From Benincasa hispida (lineage: Eukaryota > Streptophyta > Magnoliopsida > Cucurbitales > Cucurbitaceae), in the NCBI RefSeq assembly GCF_009727055.1, contig NC_052357.1, forward strand, positions 9,372,720 through 9,436,719: a stretch of 64,000 nucleotides of DNA, written 5' to 3'. Position 1 is the stretch's first letter. Each line of letters starts with the position of its first letter. The translations under genes were made by a program, and so were the position numbers. The notes under the pieces were generated by a model. It saw only the letters and a program-made list of their open reading frames with translations, was not told where the DNA came from and made no database searches. Positions 1 through 11,627 of this stretch are shown here, in pieces.

Positions 1-432
1 TTCAACACATGCATCCTAGACTTAGGAACATCGCATTTACATTGGAAAATGACTTGCTGTGCATGGTTATAATATGATCGCATAGTCTGACGCATTCCTG
101 AGTAACGCTAGTTAAAGATCTTCCCAACTCGTTCATCGCATACTCATTGCATCTATCAACGCAACTGTCTTTCTCAAATCTGCCGCCTTTATTTATTTCT
201 CTTTTTTATCAATGCAAACAACAAACCCAACGATTTCTTTATTTAACTGGTCACCGCAAGTCTTCATAAAAATCACCAACGCAACTATTTTCACAAGTCC
301 CTGTGTTCGACTCTGGACTTACCAGGAAACTCAGAGGATTTACACTTGACATCCGCTGGGGAAACTTGAGTGCACAACGCAAATCCATCAACGCATATCA
401 TCCATATTTCCACCACATAATTTCGAGCATCA
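1..432 (+). repeat. Element A 5' LTR, 3' part only
   Basis: This stretch matches 6596-7028 almost base for base and ends in GAGCATCA just before the primer site. It contains the 'CCCTGTGTTCGACTC' type block that recurs near the end of all Athila-like LTRs in this window (also near 6895, 10075, 16695 and 60715). The 5' portion of this LTR lies before the window. Confidence 0.88.
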
Positions 433-438
433 AGTTTT

Positions 439-456
439 TGGCCCCGTTGCCGGGGA
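439..456 (+). other. Primer binding site of element A (tRNA-Asp type)
   Basis: TGGCCCCGTTGCCGGGGA differs at one base from the complement of the 3' end of plant tRNA-Asp, the usual primer of Athila-type elements. It sits six bases after the LTR end. The same site without mismatch is at 60939-60956 in element D. Confidence 0.85.
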
Positions 457-519
457 CTTCGGCAAGATAGTTTGTTAACAGTAATTTTTGTGATTTCTTT
501 GCAGAACTCTCAATCTCTG

Positions 520-1760
520 GTGAACTACGATCCGGAGATTGAGAGAATATTTCGAAGGAGACTAAGAGATCGCCAACAACAACCACAATCCGACAAAGAA
601 GAGATGGCGGAGCAGCCTGGATATGGAGCACTAAAACGATAATAATGTCATGGCGAATCCAATTTTATTGGCAAACGATTGCAATAGACGCATCAGGGAC
701 TATGCACTGCCAAATCTCTATGATTTCTCTCTGGGAATTATGAGGCCTACCCTTGATGGAAGTAGATTCGAGATGAAACCGGTGATGCTGCAGATGATCC
801 AGACTGCAGGTCAATTCGGAGGAAGGCATGGCGAGGATCCGCATGCCCACCTCCGAAGTCTTATTGAAATCTGCAATACTTTTGTGTTCCCGAACATCTC
901 TGCTGAAGAAGTTTGACTAACGTTGTTCCCATTTTCTCTCTGTGATCAGGCTAGAAAATGGGCATATTCGCTCGAACCAGGAGAGATCACTTCTTGGGAG
1001 AAGGTGGTGGAGAAATTCATGAAGAAGTATTTTCCACCTACCGAGAACGCAAGACGAAGGAAGCTTATTACTAATTTTGAACAAGAGATGGACGAATTGC
1101 TCAGCGATGCTTGGGTGAGGTTTAAAAGGTTGGTCTGGGATTGTCTGCATAATGGGTTACTAGACTGCCTCCAAATGGAAATTTTCTATCATGGTTTGAA
1201 CCCTGCTTCCCAGACCGCTGTCAATGCGTCAGTCGCTGGTGGTCTGCTTGACAAAACTTACGATGAGGCGAAGAATATCCTGGACCACATTCCAAGAACC
1301 ATGAAGACTGGAGAGAGAGTGACCAGAGATTGAGACTTAAAGATTCTGATGCAAACAACAGTGCCATTGTTTGATTACAAAACCCAATGACCGCAATGAT
1401 AAATTTGATTCAAGGAATGGCTATCAGCAACCCAACACTGCAAGGTGGGCAAATAAATGCAATAAGTCAAAACACCACAAGGTGTGCAACTTGCGGTGAT
1501 GGGCACGAGATGGAAGATTGCCCGCAAAATCCACAGTCTGTATATTTTGTAAAGAATAATCCCTTTCAAACACTTACAACCCCAGGTAGAGAAACCACCC
1601 CAATTTTACCTGGAAGAATAAACAACAAAATTTTCAACTTGTGGCGTAAAAAGAAGGGCCACCAGGATTCTTCCAATGCAACAATGGTCAACAGAGTAAT
1701 CGAGCAAGTAGGTCACAACAACCACCGCAATCCTCTTCTCTGGAGAGCCTATTGAAGCAA
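520..1760 (+). pseudogene. Element A gag remnant
   Basis: Broken gag (capsid/nucleocapsid) of element A. Pieces in different frames align with the gag of element D (61017-62520): an N-terminal 'PEIERIFRRR' block, then 'ALPNLYDFS' (650-916), then the capsid core with 'ARKWAYSLEPGEIT', 'KKYFPP' and 'FYHGLNP' (923-1333). A nucleocapsid zinc knuckle reads CATCGDGHEMEDC (1480-1520), a C-x2-C-x3-H-x4-C spacing shared with D. Stops separate the pieces at about 914, 1331 and 1753, so no full gag protein can be made. Confidence 0.8.
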
Positions 1761-1847
1761 TATATAGAGAAAAATGAGACGATGCTTCAAAGTCAGGCTA
1801 TGTCCATCCGCAACCTTGAATTGCAAATGGGTTAGATTGCGTGTGAG

Positions 1848-4800
1848 TTGAAGAGTCGACCGCAAGGGGCATTGCCAAGTTTAACCGAACTTCCACGCAA
1901 CCCAGAGGGATCAGGTAAGGAACAATGTCAGGTTGAGACATTGCACAGTGGAAAGATTGTAGAGGGAGAAAAGAAGGAACACAGTAGAATAACTTCCATT
2001 GCAACTGAGCCTGAGATTGCGATAACGCAAGAAAAAGAAAGAGAAAATGAAACAGTAGAACCTAAGGTTGCGTCAACCTCAAAGTCAAATGAAACGGGAA
2101 CTGTGAAAGTTCAGTTACCACCATTCTCGCAGAGACTAAGGAAGAAGAAAAACAAAGAGGTACAGTACCAACGCTTCTTATCTATGTTAAAGCAATTACA
2201 TGTTAACATCCCTTTCAGTAAAGCGATTGAGGAAATGCCTGCCTATGACAATTTTCTGAAGGACATGGTAACTAAGAAGAGAGGCATTGGGAAATTTGCC
2301 ATGGTGGCATTAACGCAAAGTTCCAAATCCATTATCCCACCGAAGATGAGCGATCCTAGGAGCTTCACTATTCCTTGCTCCATAGAAGGACTCTATATTG
2401 GTCAAGCCCTTTGTGACTTGGGGGCCAGCATAAATTTGATGCTGTTGTCAATTTTTAGACAATCAAATGTGGGCAACTTATGCCCACATCAATGACTCTC
2501 CAATTGGCTGACAGATCTCTGGTTCATCTAGAAGGTAAGGTGAAGGATGTATTGATCACGATTGATAAATTTATTTTGCCAGTTGACTTCATCATTCTAG
2601 ACTATGAGGCCGACAAAGATGTGCCCATCATTTTGGGGCGACCTTTTCTATCAACGCGTCGTGCTCAAATTGATGTGCACAAGGAAGAAATCACTTTGAG
2701 TATAAATAGACAGAAGCTCAAATTTAATATAATCCGTGCCATGAAATTTTCGGATGAAGAAGACCTGTAAGATTCTAATGATGACCTGAATTTGATTGGA
2801 GAAGAAAAGTCTGATGAAGAGTGTGAAGAAGAGAATGCCAACACATCCGTAACTGCCTGCAATGCAATCGTAGCAAAAACAAACAAAGAAGAAGAAATGA
2901 TCGTAACGCAAGAAGATGAGCCAAAAAGAAGAAAGAAAAACAACACAACCTTCCCTCGTGGAACCACAACACTTGAATTGAAGACCCTATCAACCCATTT
3001 GAAGTACGTATCTCTGGGGCAGAATGAGAAGCTGCTAGTGATAATTTTCTTTGCGCTCAACGAAGATCAAAAGAATGCATTGATGAGTATTCTCAAGAAA
3101 TATATACGAGCAATTGGTTGAACGCTCGCTGACATCAGAAGAATTAGCCCCGCGTACTGCATGCACCACATTCGTCTTGAAGACGGCCACAAGGCAACAA
3201 TTGAAAATCAACGCAGACTCAACCTATGATGAATAAGGTCGTCAAGAAAGAGATTATCAAATGGCTGGATGCGGGCATTATATATCCAATAACTGATAGC
3301 ACGTGGGTGAGCCCCGTGCAATGTGTGCCGAAGAAGGGTGGAATGACGGTAGTCCCAAATGAGAACAATGAATTAATACCGCAAAGGACCATCACTAGAT
3401 GGCGCATATGCATGGACTACCGCAAGTTGAATGTGGCCACAAAGAAAGATCACTTCCCTTTGCCATTTATTGATCAAATGCTGGACAGACTAGCAGGGAA
3501 TGATTTTTACTACTTCTTGGATGGGTATGCCGGATACAACCAAATCATGATAGCTCCTGAAGACCAAGACAAAACCACATTCACCTGCCCATATGGGACA
3601 TTTTCTTTTTGCCGTATGCCATTTGGCCTCTGCAATGCACCGAGCACGTTCCAAAGGTGCATGATGGCAATCTTTTCGGATTATCTCGAGGACTCAGTAG
3701 AAATATTTATGGATGACTTCTCCATTTATGGGAACACGTATGAAGTCTGCCTAGCCAATTTGGAGAAAATTCTGAAGAGATGTGAAGAGACGAACCTGGA
3801 GCTCAACTGGGAAAAATGACATTTCATGGTAAAAGAGGGTATAGTGTTGGGACACAAAGTCTCCCAGGAAGGGTTGGAAGTAGACAAAGCAAAGATTAAA
3901 GCAATTGAAAAACTTCCACCACCAACCAGCATAAAGGTTGTGCGAAGCTTCTTAGGGCATGCTGGATTCTATAGACGATTCGTTAAATATTTTTCTAAGA
4001 TAGCACGACCACTGAGTGCGTTTTTAGAGGCAGATAGAAAATTTGAGTTTGACAAAAATTGCCTCAACGCATTCAGAGTTTTAAAAGATGCGCTGATCCC
4101 CGCGCTCGTCTTGATTGCACCAGATTGGACAGTACCGTTTGAAATCATGTGCAACGCAAGCGGGTATGCGAAGGGGGCAACCTTAGCGTAAAAGAAGAAA
4201 ACTATTTTGCACCCCATCGTATAAGCGAGTAAAACTCTAAACCCTACTCAAATAAATTATACCACCACTGAGAAAAAACTCCTGGCTGTGATTTTTGCGT
4301 TGGAGAAATTCAGGGCGTATCAATTGGGAACCAAGGTACTCATTCACACTGATCACTCGACAATCAAATATTTAATGACAAAGAAGGATGCAAAGCCGAG
4401 GTTGATCAGATGGGTTCTCCTCCTTCAAGAATTTGATATCAAAATAATTGATCGGAAGGGGATAGAAAATCAAGTTGCGGATCACTTGTCCAGACTGGAA
4501 AATCCCGAGGTTGACCACAACGAATCTGAGGTGAGTGACGTGTTCCCGGATGAGCAGTTGTTTCACATAGAAGAATTATCTTGGTATGTGGACATTGTTA
4601 ATTATTTGGTTTGTAAACAATTTCCTGAAGATTACACCTACCATCAATAGAAGAAGCTCAAGAATGAATGCAAACATTATTATTGGGATGAGCCAAATCT
4701 GTATAAAAGAGGTGCAGACCAAATCATTTGATTATGCGTACCAAATGCTGCTCAACAACGCATATTGTCACAGTACCACGATTCATCATATGGAGGACAC

Positions 4801-5150
4801 TTTGGAGGGCAACGCACTGTAGCCAAAGTTTTGCAAAGTGGATTCTTTTGGCCTTCATTATTTAAGGATGCTGCTGACTATGCAATGAAATGTGATTGGT
4901 GCAACGCACTGGCAACATTTTATGGAAGAATACAATGCCAATGAACACTATCTTGGAGCTGGAATTATTCGACGTATGGGGAATTGATTTCATGGGGCCA
5001 ATCCCTCCTTCGCATGGCAAGCACTATATTTTATTGGCCATTGATTATGTCTCCAAGTGGGTAGAGAATAAATCATTTGACACCCCGGTGAAAAATTTTA
5101 TTTTTGAAATAAATCATGTGATGTTCCGAAATTCAGTAAAGTCCTTTTGA
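1848..5150 (+). pseudogene. Element A pol remnant (PR-RT-RH-partial IN)
   Basis: Decayed polyprotein. The spacer after gag and the aspartic protease lie in 1848-2770, with LCDLGASINLM near 2407-2440 as the active-site region. Reverse transcriptase spans about 3226-3830: 'WRICMDYRKLN', 'GYAGYNQI', 'MPFGLCNAPSTFQ' and the catalytic 'FMDDFSIYG' (about 3710-3730). The RT tail and RNase H follow (3826-4530), with '[16 protein letters not shown]' and '[10 protein letters not shown]'. Integrase begins with its zinc-binding region (4640-4930) and the start of the core, '[16 protein letters not shown]' (4980-5030), then breaks. Stops lie at 3817, 4189, 4648 and elsewhere. Against element B about 1.8 kb is missing after the 'KWVE' codons near 5060. 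Confidence 0.85.
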
Positions 5151-5327
5151 AAGTTAAGCTTGCAGTCCCTAGGTCTTAGAAATATTTTAGGAAAAAACTT
5201 GAATAAGACTCAAGGAAATTCCGGTATATAGGATTTGAACGAAGTATTCTTGAGAAATCTAGGAAAGAACTTTGCGGTTGACTTGCTAAAGGAATCTTTA
5301 GCTTATGGTTGAGGACAAGCATTGTTC

Positions 5328-5338
5328 AAATTTGGGGG
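5328..5338 (+). other. Polypurine tract of element A
   Basis: The purine-rich AAATTTGGGGG lies directly before the TGTGATAATGG start of the 3' LTR, the expected place for plus-strand priming. The same tract borders the LTR of element B on the other strand (11628-11640). Confidence 0.7.
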
Positions 5339-7028
5339 TGTGATAATGGGCAGAAATGCATGTTATCATAGCATTAAGTTCCTGAACAATGTTGGATTGC
5401 GTTGATGAAATATGTTAAATTGAGTCCATCAAGCATAAATTTTATAATATTGTGGTCGCATGCGTCCAATGCATTAGAATAGTTTGATCTTTATATTTTT
5501 GTGCATAATATGCGTTAACGCAATACAAAGATTGTGATCATAGGAATTCATTGGTCGAACGCAACTTCACTGCAAGGCTTTGCGTTGATCATGCTCGCAA
5601 ACATTCTCCCGAGAAGGATCGCCGCAACTTGGTCAGTGCAAGGTGGGCGCATCTAGTGAAAGGATAATTAAGAGCGATGGGACAAAAAGCTGATGATAGT
5701 CGGATCCAAATTAATTTAACAGCCGATAACGGTCATGAAGTACATTCAGTTTTATCGGTGACAATTATCCGGCACATCAGTCAGGAATTAAAGCTATCCC
5801 ATTTGTACTACCAGGAGAAAGAAGCCACTTTTCACCATAGAAGCTCTATAAATACCAAGTGCATTCTTTAGAGAAGGGGTTAATCAGTTCACCAAGTTCA
5901 CGACTTTTACAATCTTTTGTTCCACAAGTTCACGCCCCAGTCAATAGTTTTCTTTCATTTTAAGGCGGACGTGAGGAAGAAAGTTGAGCTGGTGGATCGT
6001 TCCAATAAGCTTGGGAAAGCACCGAAAGCTCCAAGACAGAGAAAGGGTCGAAGCCTGCGGAAGTAGGAACATTTGTAGATCAAAATAGAGATTCAGTGTA
6101 AAAAGTCTCAGTCAACAAGGAATTGCTACCAAGCTCTCTACCTTTACTTTCCATTGTCATTTTGTACTCAACTCATTTATAAGAATGGAATTTCTTTCTC
6201 TCTATATCTGTTCACTCTCTGTTATTCACGCATGAGTAGCTAAATTATTTGATTGGGTTGAGAAGCAATTAGCTAGCATAACGAGGGAATCTTCATTCTT
6301 TGCGATTATCTTGTTTATGTATGCTTCATTCGTCTATTAGAGATACTCGGGAGAGTAGTCTAAGGACAGGATCTAGACTTAGGAAGGTCAGGTCAGAATC
6401 TAGGTTTGGAAGAACCAGATTAGAACGCATAAATGAGAGATAGGCGCTTAGGAATGAGCACTATTTCCTATTAACACATCGTATGCATCTTAGCGATAAG
6501 ATATGATTGTATGCGGTCACCTTGCTTTCATGCATTTTGCATCAATGCATAGGACAAGAGTAGAGACTTAGAGATAAGCTCTATGGACACTTTGCATTCA
6601 ACACACGCATCCTAGACTCAGGAGCATCGCATTTACATTGGAAAATGACTTGTTGTTCATGGTTATAATATGATCGCATAGTCTGATGCATTCCCAAGTA
6701 ACGCTAGTTAAAGATCTTCTCAACCCGTTCATCGCATATTCATTGCATCTATCAACATAACTACCTTTCTAAAATTCGCCGCCTTTATTTATTTCTCTTT
6801 TTTATCAACGTAAACAACAAACCCAACGATTTCTTTATTTAATTGTTACTGCAAGTCTTCATAAAAATCACCAACGTAACTATTTTCACAAGTCCTTGTG
6901 TTCGACCTTGGACTTACCAGGAAACTCAGAGGAATTTACACTTGAATTCCGCTGGGAAAACTTGAGTGCACAATACAAATCCATCGACGCATATCATCCA
7001 TATTTCCACCACATAATTCCGAGCATCA
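5339..7028 (+). repeat. Element A 3' LTR (about 1690 bp)
   Basis: Starts TGTGATAATGG after the polypurine tract and ends GAGCATCA. The last ~430 bases repeat window positions 1-432, and the whole matches the LTR of element B (9953-11627, opposite strand). A TATA box is at 5847-5854. The flank after 7028 is the protease region of element F. Confidence 0.88.
5847..5854 (+). promoter_or_regulatory. TATA box in element A LTR
   Basis: TATAAATA lies within CTCTATAAATACC in the middle of the LTR, a normal place for the U3/R border. The same context recurs in element B (11110-11117, minus strand). It is probably the transcription start signal of this family. Confidence 0.6.
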
Positions 7029-8531
7029 TAGACCTTGTGATGACTAAACACTTGGTGAGGGGTATCGGTATTACCTTGTGCTCAAGAAAGAACTCCATTC
7101 CCAACACCACGTCAAAGTCATCTATCTTGACGATCACGAAATTAGTAGGGCCACTCTAGTCCCCTAACTTTACGACTATTCTCTTTGCCATTCCTGTAAT
7201 CGACAAGGCTGCAAAATTCATTGCTTTCATTTTACCTGCGCCTCCTTCCTAAAGGAGATTTAGCCGCTTGGCTTCTGTTTTGGACATAAAATTATGGGTG
7301 GCCCCCGAATCGACCATGGTACTCAACATATATCAGTCCACCTCTCTAAGATCCCTTTGCTTCTCCTATATCCTTTTAGAAGGCAGCTAAAAATCTTAGG
7401 GCCCCAACCCATGGGGTTCTATCTTCCTCTGCTTGTACATTCTCATCCTCTACCTAAATAGCTTTGCCTTTTCAATCCAAAGCTAATGAAGCTTGGAAAG
7501 CATTAAAGGCTGCTCATTCCAGACATTCCCTAATAGGATAAGGGCCAACAAAAATTCTTCTAATTCTGCCCCTGCCACATATTCACAGTCGTCTGCTAAG
7601 GTGGTTTACTATCCCCACTAGTGTCTTTACCTCCCCCACCATTTCTCGATGGCTCAAACCGTTGCTCTTCCTCCCTCTATTAGGGGATCTCAAATGTTGC
7701 CTCATCTCTTGAGATTCATCAATCATGTTGAACAACCTTTTGGCTGCTGCGTATGTGGCTGGGAGATCATGTATACTCTATTCATATAGTTTTGTTTTTG
7801 CCCACGGTTTCAGGCCTTCGACAAAATAGAAGACTTTATCTTTTTCGCAGATATCTCTTATGTCCAACATCAATCCGAAAAATTGTTTCACATAGTCCAT
7901 AATAGTACCAGTATGTTTCAATTCCCATAGCTTGCATCTTGCCAAAATCTCAACATTTTCAGGGAAGAGCTGAAAACACAACTCTTGTTTTAGTCTCTCC
8001 CATGTGTCGATGGTGCACTGACCCTCTTAGACGTCCATGAAACGAGACCTCCACCATAACTTGGCATCCTCTACTAGGTGCATCATCGCTAGGGTGATCT
8101 TCGACTCTTCATTCACTATGATCATAGCCTGAAGTACTGTTCCATGTCAAAGATAAAATTTTCTAGCGCTTTTGCGTCGCGAGCCCCACAGAAGGACTTA
8201 GGTTCGGGTACTTGTTGAATTGGACTGCACCCTCGACTGGGGCTTGATTTCCCACCACTCTCATGGTGAGGTTAACTCTTGCACTAATGTCCGCAATCTC
8301 TGCCCGAAATACATCGATGATGGCTTGAAAGTCCTCGAACAATTTAGTTACCATCTGAATGATCGCTCTCTGTAAGCTGTCTAGTTCTTTGACATGCTCT
8401 TCTACCGGGGCACCAGAGCCCGACGAACCATCCCCATTCTCGAGAGGCCCACTCATCGTAGCTTTTTCCTCTAGGGTCTCAACCCCTTTCAATAATTCCC
8501 TGATGGGCATTCCGTCTAAGTAACCAGCCAC
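7029..8531 (-). pseudogene. Element F gag-protease remnant
   Basis: Two open pieces match gag of element E: 8531-8163 ('LDGMPIRELLKGVETLEE', 'ARVNLTMRVVGNQAP') and 7981-7778 ('FPENVEILARCKLWELK', 'VEGLKPWAKTKLYE'). Between 7029 and 7150 the minus strand encodes 'NFVIVKIDDFDVVLGMEFF', the stretch between protease and reverse transcriptase in this family. Element E has the same region but frameshifted. Stops and shifts elsewhere rule out a product. Confidence 0.75.
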
Positions 8532-8711
8532 CTCATCAATTTCATCGACCTTGCCAGCGACTTCTTGTAACTGAGTTTTTAGGAACCGAACCTAATCAGG
8601 GACTTCTATTAAATAGAGAATTTTCTCTTCAATCTCGACCAATCAGTCAACATGGGATTTGCCCAACTACTTTGTAGCAGACATGATCATAGCCTCTTAA
8701 CTCCACAAGCC

Positions 8712-8729
8712 AACTTGGCTCTGATACCA
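8712..8729 (-). other. Primer binding site of element F (initiator tRNA-Met)
   Basis: The minus strand reads TGGTATCAGAGCCAAGTT two bases after the LTR end. This complements the 3' end of plant initiator tRNA-Met, the common primer of chromoviruses and copia elements. Confidence 0.8.
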
Positions 8730-8731
8730 AC

Positions 8732-9230
8732 TGTCATAATCGCACTTTCAAAAGCTTCACTTAGTGATTATGCGGCACTTGTTTCTGCTCACAAACAAGT
8801 CAGCCAATTCGAATACGAAATTTTGATGGCACACCCGATGCCTCTCGCAACCTCCACTCCCGTTTCAGAGAAAATGGTTTTAGAAAACAGGTTTGGAGAA
8901 AAGGTTTTCGCAAACAGTTTGAATGTAAGAATAGAGAAAAGAAAGATTGTAGTAGGCTAGAAAGCAATAAGCAACAACCACAACTTTATAATATGCTACT
9001 CCGAGTATGAGGAAGTGATGGTTAGTTTTATCCCCATATAGTACATTATGAACAAAAACAATCTGCCACCCTTGCATATGGAAATGGACGAGCGGTCACT
9101 CACTAAAAAAAGTACATATAAAACTAACTACCTAGCAAAAGGAAATACATAGAATGAAAGCATAGTAAAAAGAGGTGGAGGCAGACATGCGGCTATGGGC
9201 GACACGCCTTGGACAAGCATGATCGTGACA
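8732..9230 (-). repeat. Element F LTR (about 499 bp)
   Basis: On the minus strand it starts near TGTCACGATCATGCTTGTCC and ends GTGCGATTATGACA, matching the LTRs of element E at both ends and in length (497 and 503 bp there). Internal identity is much lower than between the two LTRs of E, so F is older. Confidence 0.8.
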
Positions 9231-9952
9231 CTCAGCCACCATTTTTGTGACCAACACTTAGCCCAATTTTTTTTTTTTTTTTTTTTTTTGCAAGGCTAGC
9301 TAATTAAACACCTAAGAGCCAAGATTCTCATACTTAAATGTTTCCCCCTTCACTTCCTTATCCTTAATATACTTAAGTAAGGTAAGCTCAAGTAGTTAAT
9401 GGAAAAGGTAACCTGGAGGACCTTCCACCACATACTCACAATGTTCTTTAAATCTCCTTGTACCAGCGTGTATGTAACTATGCCTCTTGACCATTAATAT
9501 TTTTGCACCACCCAGCCTGGAATCATACTTACCAATGTTGATCTATGTGCAATTAGCTATACTTGGATTTTTCTTGATTTGCAATAGGCATTCACCATCA
9601 CTTACCTTCCTGACAACTTTTGGAGATCTCAACTCATACTTGGTGACTGTATTACCTCTGCCTCTTCGATCATCATAATGAACCCAACGCCTTTTGGTTT
9701 TTTCCAACAACACTTTGGCCTCTTGGCTTACCATTACCACCATTTAATTCTAGGACTAATGCCTTGGCCTCCCTTAGCTTGGTATCACTATTGCCATGTA
9801 GATTCAAAATCCCACAATAGGAAGCATGTTACATGCATTGAAAGTATGTTATAAAATGTTAATATATAGTATGCATGTTTAAGGTTTCTTTTATTTAATA
9901 TAAGTGTTATATTAAATATTGAATGCCTTTGATGTATGTTGTGGATGTTTAA
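9231..9952. other. Unassigned stretch between F and B
   Basis: Holds a poly-T run (9267-9289) and AT-rich DNA. A minus-strand open stretch (9743-9543) has no family I recognise. I see no convincing gene, RNA or element end apart from the LTR borders on both sides. Confidence 0.4.
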
Positions 9953-11627
9953 TGATGGTTGTTATTATGAAATGGAAATATGGATGATATGCGTTGATGG
10001 ATTTACGTTATGCACTCAAGTTTCCCCAGCGAAATCCAAGTATAAATTCCTCTAAGTTTCCTGGTAAGTCCAGGGTCGAACACAGGGACTTGTGAAAATA
10101 GATTACGTTGGTAATTTTTATGAAAACTTTGTGGTAACCAAGTAAATGAATAAGTGTTAGGTTTGTTGTTTGCGTTGATGAAAAAGAAATAAATAAAGGC
10201 GATGGATTTGAGAAAGACAGTTGCATTGAAAGATGCAATGAGTATGCGATGAACGGGTTGAGAAGATCTTTAGCTAGCGTTACTCGAAAATGCGTCAGAC
10301 TATGCGATCATGTTACAACCATGCACAACAAGTCATTTTCCAATGTAAATGTGATGCTCCTAAGTCTAGGATGCATGTGTTGAATGCAAAGTATCCATAG
10401 AGCTTATCTATAAGTCTCTACTCTTGTCCTATGCATTGATGCAAAATGCATGAAGGCAAGGTGACTGCATACAATCATATCCTATCTCTAGGATGCATGC
10501 GACGTGTTGACAACAAATAGTGCTCATTCCTAAGTGCCTATCTCTCGTTTATGCGTTCTAATCTGGTTCTCCCAAACCTAGATTCTAACCTGACCTTCCC
10601 AAGTCTAGATCCTGTCCTTAGACTACCCTCTCGAGTATCTCTAATGGACGAATGAGGCATACATAAACAAGATAATCGCAAAGAATGAAGATTCCCTAGT
10701 TGTGCTAGCTAAATGCTTCTCAACCCATTCAACTAATTTAGCTACTCATGTATGAATAACAGAGAGTGAACAAATATAGAGAAGGAAATTCCATTTTTAT
10801 AAATGAGTTGAGTAAAAAATGATAATGGAAAGTAAAGGTAGAGAGCCAGGTAGTAATTCCTTGCTAACCAAGGCTTTTTACACTGAAATCTTTATTCTGT
10901 TCTAAAGATGTTCCCACTTCTGCAGTTGTCGGCCCTCTCTCTATTCTTGAAGCTTCCGGTGCTCTCCCAAGCTTACCGGAACGATCTACTGGCACGACTT
11001 TCTTCCTCGCATCTGCCTTAAAATGAAAGGAAATTATGGACAGAGGCATGAACTTATGGAACAAAAGATTGTAAAAGTGGTCAACCCCTTTTCTGACGAA
11101 TGCACTTGGTATTTATAGAGCATCCATGGTGAAAAACGGCTTCTTTCTCCTGGTTGTACAAATGGGACAACTTTAGTTCTTGACCGATGCGCTGGATAAT
11201 TGTCATCGATAAAGCTGAATGTACTTTGTGACCGTTATCGGCTGTCAACTTAATTTGGATTTGACTATCATCAGCTTTCTGTCCCATCGCTCTTAATTAT
11301 CCTTTCACTCGGATGTGCCCACCATGTTGCACTGACCAAGTTGTGGCGATCCTTCTTGGGCGAATGTTTGCGAGCACGATCAATGCAAAGCCTTGCAGTG
11401 AAGTTGCGCTCAACCAATGATTTCTTATGATCGCAATCTTGCATTGTGTTAACGCATATTTTGCACAAAAATACAAAGATCAACTGTTCTAATGCGCTGA
11501 ACGCATGCGACCGCAACATTATAGAATTTATACTTAATGGACGCAATTTAAAATATTTCATCAACGTAATCCAACATTGTTTAAGAACTTAACACTATGA
11601 TAACGTGCATTTCTAACCGTTATTACA
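9953..11627 (-). repeat. Element B 3' LTR (about 1675 bp)
   Basis: On the minus strand it starts TGTAATAACGG after a polypurine tract and ends CATCA, aligning along its full length with the LTR of element A. The TATA box is at 11110-11117. The border on the left at 9953 is inferred from the A LTR end. Confidence 0.85.
11110..11117 (-). promoter_or_regulatory. TATA box in element B LTR
   Basis: TATAAATA on the minus strand, in the same LTR context as the box of element A at 5847-5854. Confidence 0.55.

Larger units (their letters stand above)
1..7028 (+). mobile_element. Ty3/gypsy Athila-like element A (5' end cut by window)
   Basis: LTR retrotransposon reading left to right: 3' part of the 5' LTR (1-432), a tRNA-Asp primer site (439-456), gag, protease, reverse transcriptase, RNase H, the start of integrase, a polypurine tract and a full 3' LTR (5339-7028). 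Positions 1-432 repeat the last ~430 bases of the 3' LTR, which defines the pair. The order PR-RT-RH-IN and the D-L-G-A protease motif fit Athila-type Ty3/gypsy elements. The coding part holds many stops and frameshifts, and the integrase is cut short by a deletion, so this copy is dead. The base after the 3' LTR (7029) belongs to another retroelement (F), so A most likely inserted into F. Its left flank and target duplication lie outside the window. Confidence 0.9.
7029..9230 (-). mobile_element. Chromovirus-like Ty3/gypsy remnant F (truncated)
   Basis: On the minus strand: LTR (8732-9230), initiator-tRNA-Met primer site (8712-8729), gag and the start of the protease/linker region. It is a relative of element E (31268-35100): the LTR starts and ends align and the gag peptides are very similar. 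It stops at 7029, the insertion point of element A, so the rest of F should lie left of A, outside the window. Reading frames are heavily broken. Confidence 0.82.

Noticed and set aside
9543..9743. Minus-strand frame as a Mutator-type transposase piece
   Set aside because: No zinc-finger or catalytic motif could be matched. Too short to name.
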